Positions 1-5,911 of a DNA stretch of 20,606 nucleotides are shown here, piece by piece. A program made the translations under genes and the position numbers. The notes below the pieces were generated by a model. The model did not search any database and was not told the DNA's origin. It saw only the letters and a list, made by a program, of their open reading frames with translations. This DNA comes from CAZEAC01 sp964510065 (GTDB taxonomy: Bacteria > Bdellovibrionota_C > UBA2361 > CAIXSY01): NCBI GenBank assembly GCA_964510065.1, contig CAZEAC010000079.1, forward strand, positions 1 through 20,606, in the 5' to 3' direction. Within the stretch, counting starts at the first letter, position 1; each line of letters begins with the position of its first letter.

Positions 1-194
1 CTGTAGACTAAATCTAGGACTAGACAGCTATCGGCATTCAGCTTACGGCTGACAGTACTATTGGCTGAAATCAACCAAGCAAACCTGACGTGCTGGTGCA
101 AGCTCACAGAAAATACCCACTCATCAAAAAAGGCATCCCTTGGAGCATAAACACCTCGCGCAATTTGTTTCTAGCCAACCAACTTCTAGTTTAC
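1..194. other. Upstream spacer, no gene seen
   Basis: No convincing coding sequence. The open frame of the radical SAM gene extends upstream to position 90, but those 45 codons do not resemble the family N-terminus and run through the promoter, so I treat them as untranslated. Confidence 0.6.
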
Positions 195-218
195 TTCTAT
201 ACTATAATATGTATAGAA
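195..218 (+). promoter_or_regulatory. Inverted-repeat operator enclosing the -10 box of the radical SAM gene
   Basis: A perfect inverted repeat, TTCTATAC (195-202) and GTATAGAA (211-218), is separated by 8 bases that contain a consensus -10 hexamer TATAAT (203-208). The predicted transcript start is near 215, ten bases before the ATG at 225. No good -35 box is visible, and no Shine-Dalgarno lies in the short leader. A repressor bound here would block the -10 directly. The binding protein is unknown. Confidence 0.55.
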
Positions 219-224
219 TCGACT

Positions 225-1331
225 ATGGAAGATCTCAAACGGGTGGAAAATCCCCCAAATCCCTATCAGCGCGATCAAATTGAATGGATCGATGCAAGCC
301 CGCCTGCAACACTGCAGCTATATGAGGAGCACGCACGCTCGGTGCTCACTGAAAACAAGAGCCCTGATATCGGTTTTCGCTACAGCGTCAATCCCTACCG
401 CGGCTGTTTTCATGGCTGCGCCTACTGCTATGCCCGGCCGAGCCATCAATATTTAGATTTCGGCGCAGGAACTGACTTCGAGAGAAAAATAGTGGTCAAA
501 GTCAATGCGCCGCAGCTGCTCGACGCCGAACTGAGCACACGCTATCTGAGCAAACGTAATCGTGACACACGCAGTCTCGAGAGCGGCGAGCGCGAGCAGA
601 TCTGCTTCTCTGGAAATACTGACTGCTATCAACCACTCGAGCTCTCATACCAGCTTACGAGGCGTTGCCTGAACGTCTGCTTTAATCGTGGAGTTCCAGT
701 TTCCATTATTACGAAAGGCGCAATTATTCGTCGCGATATTGACCTCCTCAAAAAGCTCCATGAACGAGCTGGAGTTGAGGTAAATATGAGCATTGCGTTT
801 TCAGATGACGAAATCGCTAAGGCAATAGAACCGGGCGCCCCGCGCCCGAGCATTCGTTTTCGCGTGCTTGCTGAGCTTTCTCGCGCTGGAATTCCGACGC
901 ATGTGGTGGTCGCGCCAATAATTTGCGGATTAAACGATTCGCAGATTCCGCATGTACTAAAACGCGCCCGTGACGCCGGGGCACGCGGGGCATTTATGAC
1001 ACTGCTGCGCCTGCCGCGTGAAGTAAAGGAGATCTTTTTCGATAGGATTTTCAAAGCACTGCCGCTTCGTGCTGAAAAGATTCTCGCGCAGGTTAAAGAG
1101 GCACGAGGTGGGTCACTCAACAATTCCGAATTCGGAAAGCGCATGGTCGGCGAAGGTCCAAGGTGGCAGATGGTGGAGTGGCTGTTCCGCTCACAGTGCA
1201 AGGCGCTTGGTATTAAGTGCTTGGGAGATTTTAGTGACTTTGGACAGAATCGCTCAGAAAACTCCCGATCCACCTTTTGGAACGACTTCCCTTTTGGACC
1301 TAGCGCAGGTCGGCAGCTCAATCTGCTCTAG
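225..1331 (+). CDS. PA0069-family (SplB-like) radical SAM protein
   Basis: From the ATG at 225 the protein has 368 residues. A radical SAM cluster motif CxxxCxxC (C61, C65, C68, in CFHGCAYC) is flanked by the NPYRG and YCYARPSH sequences typical of the COG1533/PA0069 branch related to spore photoproduct lyase. Such proteins bind a [4Fe-4S] cluster and cleave S-adenosylmethionine. The substrate of this branch is not established, so a DNA-repair role is only an analogy. An upstream in-frame start at 90 was rejected because the extra residues look non-coding and the TATAAT box lies inside them. The C-terminus continues to the usual family length, so the gene looks intact. Its 3' end overlaps a doubtful small ORF on the opposite strand. 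Confidence 0.9.
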   Translation: MEDLKRVENPPNPYQRDQIEWIDASPPATLQLYEEHARSVLTENKSPDIGFRYSVNPYRGCFHGCAYCYARPSHQYLDFGAGTDFERKIVVKVNAPQLLDAELSTRYLSKRNRDTRSLESGEREQICFSGNTDCYQPLELSYQLTRRCLNVCFNRGVPVSIITKGAIIRRDIDLLKKLHERAGVEVNMSIAFSDDEIAKAIEPGAPRPSIRFRVLAELSRAGIPTHVVVAPIICGLNDSQIPHVLKRARDAGARGAFMTLLRLPREVKEIFFDRIFKALPLRAEKILAQVKEARGGSLNNSEFGKRMVGEGPRWQMVEWLFRSQCKALGIKCLGDFSDFGQNRSENSRSTFWNDFPFGPSAGRQLNLL

Positions 1332-1527
1332 CAACAACGGCTTTCGACTTTGCGCTTTGAGCAGATTCAAGCTCCAGCGGGTGCACCGTACTCCCTTGCG
1401 CCTTAAGCTCGCGACGGCATCTTCGCGGAAGGGTTAGATCTTTGAGCGGGCAGGAATGACACTCATGACAACGCTTTTCGGCTAGCTTGGCGAGCCTTTC
1501 TGGGGAGATACTCATGCTATCGCACAT
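1318..1527 (-). CDS. Small Cys-rich hypothetical protein (doubtful)
   Basis: This would be a 69-residue protein with a compact cysteine cluster, RCHECHSCPLK (three Cys and two His), followed by basic residues and a further CRR. That could be a small zinc site. A TATAAT-like -10 on the minus strand (1533-1538) ends five bases upstream of the ATG at 1527, so any transcript would be essentially leaderless. No Shine-Dalgarno is seen at this ATG or at the next Met (1515). It overlaps the end of the radical SAM gene by 14 bases. I do not recognise a family. It may be real or chance. Confidence 0.35.
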   Translation of the reverse strand: MCDSMSISPERLAKLAEKRCHECHSCPLKDLTLPRRCRRELKAQGSTVHPLELESAQSAKSKAVVARAD

Positions 1528-1748
1528 ATGTAATTATATAATAATATCAATTTGTTAAGCAAACAACATCATTACTATTACATATGCTTACTATACCATG
1601 CAATACATCTACATACTAATCAATCAATTTTTATATCAATCTCCCCTCATACACATCAATTAATCTCGTCTTGCGTTAGCCAATTACCATCCCAGCTCAC
1701 CAGCGATAGCCGATATTCAGCTTATTAGCCGGAAGAAAAAGAGCCTCA
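1528..1748. other. AT-rich intergenic spacer
   Basis: This spacer is strikingly AT-rich, with runs such as taattatataataatat, compared with the balanced composition elsewhere. The + strand is pyrimidine-biased from about 1590 to 1660. It holds the possible leaderless promoter of the small Cys-rich ORF. I see no ORF with coding character and no RNA gene. It borders MITE copy A. Confidence 0.55.
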
Positions 1749-1856
1749 CGGGGGGCCTGCGCCACGAATACTTCAAGCTACGACAGGCAGTCGCGACGAA
1801 GGCTTCGGCCCCTTTGGGACTGGGTGCGCCGCTGATTCGTGGCGCCACCTTCCTAG
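1749..1856 (+). repeat. MITE-like repeat, copy A
   Basis: This is a non-coding repeat of about 107 bp, also present in inverted orientation at 3444-3550; by eye the central 90 bases are roughly 85% identical. It has terminal inverted repeats: GCGCCACGAAT (1759-1769) mirrors ATTCGTGGCGC (1835-1845). The right end finishes in CCTAG, while the left end is degenerate. Internal palindromes include CGAAGGCTTCG. It lies immediately downstream of the OYE stop codon. It could be a MITE or a REP-like bidirectional terminator. Confidence 0.7.
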
Positions 1857-1858
1857 CT

Positions 1859-3016
1859 CTATCCGCAACCACAACCGTAACCACAACCGTGGCCGGCACC
1901 GCAACATGCATCAGGCTGCTTGGCGAGAAACGGGTAATCAACATACCCCTTCTCTCCTCCACCATAAAAAGTACTTCTATCATACGCGTTGAACGCCGCT
2001 GCTCTTTGCAACCGTTCGGGCAGATCAGGATTGGCAATAAAGTGCCGCCCAAATGCAACTGCGTCGGCGAGGCCATCGGCGACCGCCTTAATTGCGCTTT
2101 CCCGATTGTAGCCCCCCGCAGAGATCAACACCCCTTTGAAGATTCCACGAAAAGTTTTTGCAACATCAACAACGTCGACAGCCTTGTCAGCCTCTGATTC
2201 GGAGAGCGACGCGCGCGGCTCGACAAGATGAACATAGGCGATCTTCCGTGCATCGAGCTCTTTAAGCACATGCCCAAAGAGCACCGAGGAGTTACTATCA
2301 TGCATATCGTTGAAACTGCCGAAAGGAGAAAGTCTCACGCCAACGCGGCCGCGGCCCCATATTTCGACGACTGCATCGACTATTTCAAGCAATAGTCGCG
2401 CCCTATTCTCGATGCTTCCACCATAACTATCGCTACGCCGATTAGTTCCATCCTGCAGAAACTGGTCGAGCAGATAGCCGTTTGCACCATGAACTTCAAC
2501 TCCATCAAATCCAGCGGCCTTCGCATTTTTTGCACCATGTTTAAACTGCTCAATGATCCCAGCCAGCTCTGAAGTCTCAAGCGCACGCGGCGTCTCGAAT
2601 GGAACCTCTTTCCACTCGGCGGAAAAAATGCCTCCCTGAGGTTTGATTGCCGAAGGAGCTACCGGAAGCGCGCCTCCGGGCTGGTGTGAGCGGTGCGAAA
2701 TTCTACCAACATGCCAGAGCTGCAAAAATATCCTCCCCCCTGCCTGGTGCACGGAGTCGGTAATGAGGCGCCAACCGGCAATCTGCTGCTCCGAATGAAT
2801 CCCCGGCGTTCCGGGATAGCCTTGGCCCTGCTGCGAGACCTGAGTTGCCTCACTCACAATTAAACCGGCAGAAGCGCGTTGCGTGTAATATTGCGCATTC
2901 AATTCCCACGGAATGTTTCCTGGCTGTGCGCTTCGCATTCGGGTAAGTGGCGCCATAATTACGCGGTTAGGTAGCGTAAGATCGCCAATTGATAAGGGGT
3001 CAAATAAGGTGGCCAT
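1859..3016 (-). CDS. Old Yellow Enzyme family flavin oxidoreductase (alkene/xenobiotic reductase) with Cys/Gly tail
   Basis: This is an FMN-dependent ene-reductase of the NemA/OYE TIM-barrel family, about 385 residues from the ATG at 3016. That start has GGAG about ten bases upstream; a Met six codons earlier has no such site. Visible family marks are LFDPLSIGDLTLPNR at the N-terminus, MAPLTR, LQLWHVGR, the substrate-binding H176-x-x-N179 pair in VEVHGANGYLLDQF, NRRSDSYGGSIENR, and the phosphate-binding ISAGGY and AFGR segments. The family reduces activated C=C bonds, nitro compounds or quinones with NAD(P)H in the cytoplasm. Residues 369-385 (DACCGAGHGCGYGCGCG) form an extra tail with five Cys and one His, absent from typical members. 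Part of it is encoded by a 12-bp tandem duplication. The gene is divergent from an ArsR-type regulator that likely controls it. Confidence 0.93.
   Translation of the reverse strand: MATLFDPLSIGDLTLPNRVIMAPLTRMRSAQPGNIPWELNAQYYTQRASAGLIVSEATQVSQQGQGYPGTPGIHSEQQIAGWRLITDSVHQAGGRIFLQLWHVGRISHRSHQPGGALPVAPSAIKPQGGIFSAEWKEVPFETPRALETSELAGIIEQFKHGAKNAKAAGFDGVEVHGANGYLLDQFLQDGTNRRSDSYGGSIENRARLLLEIVDAVVEIWGRGRVGVRLSPFGSFNDMHDSNSSVLFGHVLKELDARKIAYVHLVEPRASLSESEADKAVDVVDVAKTFRGIFKGVLISAGGYNRESAIKAVADGLADAVAFGRHFIANPDLPERLQRAAAFNAYDRSTFYGGGEKGYVDYPFLAKQPDACCGAGHGCGYGCGCG
1867..1890 (-). repeat. 12-bp tandem duplication inside the OYE tail
   Basis: AACCACAACCGT occurs twice in direct tandem (1867-1878 and 1879-1890). 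On the coding strand this encodes the repeating Gly-Cys-Gly-Tyr/Cys pattern at the C-terminus of the OYE. Confidence 0.85.
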
Positions 3017-3034
3017 TGAAATTCTCCAAGACAA

Positions 3035-3068
3035 ATTAGTTCATTAGTTCAATAATACCGAACTAATG
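3035..3068. promoter_or_regulatory. Three-half-site operator between OYE and ArsR-type regulator
   Basis: ATTAGTTC occurs twice in tandem (3035-3042 and 3043-3050) and once inverted as GAACTAAT (3060-3067). The second and third copies form a perfect 9-bp-arm inverted repeat (3042-3050 and 3060-3068) with a 9-base spacer. The arm-N9-arm layout resembles ArsR-family operators such as that of NolR. It covers the region where both divergent promoters need their -35 elements, so coordinated control of both genes is likely. Confidence 0.75.
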
Positions 3069-3085
3069 CACAGAATGTCAAGACC

Positions 3086-3094
3086 TGCTATACT
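3086..3094 (+). promoter_or_regulatory. Extended -10 promoter of the ArsR-type gene
   Basis: TGCTATACT matches an extended -10 element (TGn plus TATACT). The predicted start of transcription (about 3101) is within two bases of the ATG at 3103, which points to a leaderless or near-leaderless message. Confidence 0.5.
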
Positions 3095-3102
3095 TTTTTA
3101 TT

Positions 3103-3447
3103 ATGAGGCCCTTACATCACCCCGCGGTTGAAGATATGAGCGTTGAAGGAATATTGTACGCGCTGTCCGATCCGATTCGCGCTCAAATAATGATCCAGCT
3201 ACGTGAATGTAAGTGTGCGCAAAACTGTGCCTCGTTTTTAAAATTCGAGGGCACCCCCCTTCCGAAGTCCACGCTTTCGCAACATTTCCGAATTCTTCGC
3301 GAAGCCGGTCTAATTCGCAGCGAAAAAAAAGGAGTTGAGCTCCATAACACTCCGCGGTGCGCTGATTTCGCTCCACGATTTGGCGCAATGGTTGATGCGA
3401 TCCTGGAGAGCTACTCCACCCAGGAGCGTAAGCGCAAAAAGCGCTAG
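3103..3447 (+). CDS. ArsR/SmtB-type winged-helix transcriptional regulator
   Basis: A 114-residue protein with the ArsR fold: ILYALSDPIRAQIMIQL (helix 1-2), then the recognition segment LPKSTLSQHFRILREAGLIRSEKKGVEL (about 53-80) with its wing. Before the recognition helix there is a Cys cluster, ECKCAQNC (C36, C38, C42), which could sense thiol-reactive electrophiles, redox state or metal; this is inference. It is divergent from the OYE with three operator half-sites between them, the usual arrangement for autoregulation plus control of the neighbour. The ATG at 3103 has no Shine-Dalgarno and sits at the predicted transcript start; Met12 (3136) is an alternative. The TAG stop (3445-3447) lies within the terminal repeat of MITE copy B. 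Confidence 0.85.
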   Translation: MRPLHHPAVEDMSVEGILYALSDPIRAQIMIQLRECKCAQNCASFLKFEGTPLPKSTLSQHFRILREAGLIRSEKKGVELHNTPRCADFAPRFGAMVDAILESYSTQERKRKKR

Positions 3448-3550
3448 GAGTGTGCGCCACGAATCAGTGGCGCACACAATTCCGTAGGGGCCGAAGCCTT
3501 CGCCTCTACTACCTGTCGTAGCTTGAATTATACGTGGCGCAGGCTCCTAG
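3444..3550 (-). repeat. MITE-like repeat, copy B (inverted relative to copy A)
   Basis: This 107-bp element is bounded by near-perfect 18-bp terminal inverted repeats, CTAGGAGNNTGCGCCACG, with CTAG at both extremes. Its left end contains a perfect hairpin: GTGTGCGCCAC (3450-3460), a 6-base loop, then GTGGCGCACAC (3467-3477), which may also terminate transcription. The first bases CTAG contain the stop codon of the upstream regulator gene. The inverse complement matches copy A at 1749-1856. Confidence 0.8.
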
Positions 3551-3635
3551 TCAGCTCGACCATTGTAAACGTTTTGTAAAAATCAGAGCAAAGCTTTTTA
3601 CCCGCAACGGTCTCAACACTGGGTTCCAAATTACC

Positions 3636-3665
3636 TACAATACTTCTAATGCATGTAATCGGAGG
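3636..3665 (+). promoter_or_regulatory. Promoter -10 and ribosome binding site of the HEWGTFTS gene
   Basis: TACAAT at 3636-3641 is a good -10 box; no clear -35 is visible. GGAGG at 3661-3665 lies seven bases before the ATG at 3673. This site decides that start over the upstream in-frame ATG at 3649. Confidence 0.55.
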
Positions 3666-3672
3666 TTTTGTT

Positions 3673-4935
3673 ATGGGACGTCGCTGTTTCGCAGGAACGA
3701 TAGTTATCGCCGGATCGCTTATCGCGGGAGTGCTGTGGGCCTGCGGGCCAAACACGCCTCCTTTGATTGTTCATGAATGGGGAACTTTCACCTCACTGCA
3801 AGACGAGCAAGGATCCGCAATCGGCGCAATTCTCAGCGATGACGAGCCTGTGCCTGAGTTCGTCCACGATTTGGTCCCAAGCCTCGTGCGCGGACCCAAA
3901 CCGCGCGAAACTCGAGTAAAAGGGATCTATGTGACTCCTGAGCTACGGGCACAGGTAACCATGCGCCTTGAGACGCCCGTAATTTATTTTTATCCATCGG
4001 CACCGGCAAAGGCCCCCGGCTCGTTAAATATATCTGCGACTTTCCTTGGCGGCTGGCTTACTCAATTCTACCCAAACGCTGAAACTAAAGTTCACGACAC
4101 GACCGGTCTCCAGAACCTTTCTTCTCGCTCTTCGAGTTCGCTTACCTGGCGCAACATTGAACTTGGCGCGAACTTTCCACTTCCCGAAACGAAAGATACC
4201 GTGTGGCTCGCACCACGCGAAGTTGCTGCGACAAGCGTGAGAGTACGCACGTACCAAGGCAAACTTACGCAGAGTGAAAAGTATCTCTTTTATAGAGGGG
4301 TTGCTCACCTCGACTCACCGCTTCGCGTGACAAAGATTGATCAACAGGGCCGAATCGCACTTCACGCTCAGCCAGATGAGCTAAAAAACGGGATCAGCGA
4401 TAGCTCATTTGCGAAGGCTTGGGTTGTCGACATCCAACCTTCCGGGAAGATTGCATACCGCGAGGCACAGGTCGGGCAAGAAAGTTCGCAGCATTTTGAG
4501 CCAGATCAGTATTCGACTGAGAATTTCGCAGTGCTCAAATCATCGATGCAAGAGGCCCTTGTCGCACAAGGGCTTTTTGTCGATGAAGCACGCGCGATGC
4601 TAAATGCCTGGGAGCTCTCGTACTTTAAAAACCCAGGGCTCCGGGTGTTTTATATTGTTCCACGAACATGGACAGAGAGGGTGTTGCCACTCACGATAGA
4701 TCAGAGATCCTTGCTTACCCGAGTAATGATCGGTCGAGTTGAACTTATCTCCGATAGGCAGCGTGACGCGCTCAACAATTTTTTCGAAGCAGTCACGCAA
4801 AGTCCCAAAAGCTTTAAAACTAATGGATACTTTGAGTCGCTGGGTCGATTCGGCGAGGCAATTGTCCGTCACGACTCACGCGGCAAGAACTCAAAAAAAG
4901 TCGAGGAGTTCTTTCGTTTTAAGGGATTGTTATAA
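3673..4935 (+). CDS. HEWGTFTS-family exported protein, function unknown
   Basis: A 420-residue protein from the ATG at 3673, which has GGAGG seven bases upstream. The N-terminus MGRRCFAGTIVIAGSLIAGVL is a signal sequence, followed by LWAC (C24), which could be a lipobox although Trp at -2 is atypical. The signature VHEWGTFTSLQDEQG (about 33-47) matches a family of uncharacterised proteins seen in myxobacteria, planctomycetes and related bacteria. The rest has alternating beta-like segments (TPVIYFYPSAP, WLAPREVAATSVRVRTYQG, KYLFYRGVAHLDSPL), suggesting a beta-rich exported domain. I see no catalytic motif. The stop codon overlaps that of the convergent gene by a few bases. The product is probably anchored to a membrane or periplasmic. 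Confidence 0.8.
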   Translation: MGRRCFAGTIVIAGSLIAGVLWACGPNTPPLIVHEWGTFTSLQDEQGSAIGAILSDDEPVPEFVHDLVPSLVRGPKPRETRVKGIYVTPELRAQVTMRLETPVIYFYPSAPAKAPGSLNISATFLGGWLTQFYPNAETKVHDTTGLQNLSSRSSSSLTWRNIELGANFPLPETKDTVWLAPREVAATSVRVRTYQGKLTQSEKYLFYRGVAHLDSPLRVTKIDQQGRIALHAQPDELKNGISDSSFAKAWVVDIQPSGKIAYREAQVGQESSQHFEPDQYSTENFAVLKSSMQEALVAQGLFVDEARAMLNAWELSYFKNPGLRVFYIVPRTWTERVLPLTIDQRSLLTRVMIGRVELISDRQRDALNNFFEAVTQSPKSFKTNGYFESLGRFGEAIVRHDSRGKNSKKVEEFFRFKGLL

Positions 4936-5760
4936 AGTCGCGGTATGTGAATGCAGCAAATGCCAAAGCTTAGCGCCGACAAGCTTCGACCCATCTTTAT
5001 GGTTTGCCGCTTGCGTCACTATCGCGCAGGTCCTTTTGGGATCAAAATCGAGCATCGCCTTTGCCGCAAGAGCCGGAAGGTCAGTCACCATTTTACGCGC
5101 CTGTGCGTCAATAAGCTCGGCAACAGCGCAGTCCTGGCAAAGTCCTTGAAAAAGCTGGACTAAACAGGTGCTGACGCGGCCACGAAGTCCTGGGTCAGAG
5201 TGCTGTTCAAAAAGGAGCACAATCTCACGAATCACCGCGGCACGATCATTGGTATACGCTTTGAGCCCGTCATCAGCAAAATGCCTCAAACCTGACTTTG
5301 CTGAGTCCTTTGGGTACCAGCCTGCAACTCGCTCTTCAAGCTCACAAATGTCTGGGCGATAAGACACTGAAGCTTTTCCCAATTGATTGCTGGCTTTGAG
5401 ATACGCATTCACAAATGTCGGCGAGACACCATCGTTAATCAGTGTACCGATGAAGTAGATGTGCTGCTGCACCGCATACAGCGCTTCGCCATCTACACAA
5501 TGCGGAACTAAGCGCTCGGAGAGCGCAGCGAGAGTCCTGCCCGTCGCTTTAAGCGTACTCGACGGAAGACCGCTCTGCGTTTCGCCCAAAAGTCTAAGAA
5601 TCTTTTCGGTATGCTCAGCAATCTGACGCTTACTTAGTTCCGAGACATTTACAGAGCCTCGTTCAAGCGCACAGAGCGCGCTTCCCACCTCGGCGAGAGA
5701 AAGTCTTACTCCGCAAAGTAAGTTTTCATGCACTCTCTGATCGTTGGATGGGCTAACCAT
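4930..5760 (-). CDS. Unrecognised alpha-helical protein
   Basis: A 276-residue protein with GGAG four bases before the ATG at 5760. No signal peptide or membrane segment is visible. It appears almost wholly helical, with scattered cysteines (for example C16, C30 and the pair in LCQDC). The middle (FADDGLKAYTNDRAAVIREIVLLFEQHSDPGLRGRVSTCLVQLFQGL) recalls HEAT-like helical repeats, but not strongly enough to assign. It is convergent with the HEWGTFTS gene (6-base overlap of the 3' ends) and divergent from the double-MarR gene, separated by about 150 bases. I do not recognise a family. The long clean frame and good ribosome site make it a likely real gene. Confidence 0.7.
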   Translation of the reverse strand: MVSPSNDQRVHENLLCGVRLSLAEVGSALCALERGSVNVSELSKRQIAEHTEKILRLLGETQSGLPSSTLKATGRTLAALSERLVPHCVDGEALYAVQQHIYFIGTLINDGVSPTFVNAYLKASNQLGKASVSYRPDICELEERVAGWYPKDSAKSGLRHFADDGLKAYTNDRAAVIREIVLLFEQHSDPGLRGRVSTCLVQLFQGLCQDCAVAELIDAQARKMVTDLPALAAKAMLDFDPKRTCAIVTQAANHKDGSKLVGAKLWHLLHSHTATL

Positions 5761-5888
5761 GACACTCCATAGCTGTTATGGCTTGTTTGTGGCGGCAGGT
5801 AGCCAGGTCAGTTCTTAGCTCGAATTTCCAATGATAACCCCTTCCACTCGTTCGAGAACTCAGTAAAAATGTGTGCTATCCAATACAT

Positions 5889-5907
5889 TGAAATCATGAC
5901 AATTTCA
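5889..5907. promoter_or_regulatory. Possible operator before the double-MarR gene
   Basis: TGAAAT (5889-5894) and ATTTCA (5902-5907) form an inverted repeat with a 7-base spacer, ending five bases before the GTG start at 5912. MarR proteins commonly autoregulate through such short palindromes. The arms are short, so chance is possible. Confidence 0.3.
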
Positions 5908-5911
5908 CCCT

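Noticed and set aside
90..224. Upstream in-frame extension of the radical SAM protein by 45 codons
   Set aside because: The extra residues do not resemble the family N-terminus and overlap the TATAAT box and its inverted repeat.
629..1321. Long minus-strand open frame opposite the radical SAM gene
   Set aside because: It is antisense to a strongly recognised gene and has low-complexity Ser/Arg-rich composition typical of a shadow frame.
1749..3550. Target-site duplications around the repeat-bracketed cassette as proof of composite transposition
   Set aside because: The bases immediately outside the two repeats do not match, so joint transposition cannot be shown from this sequence.
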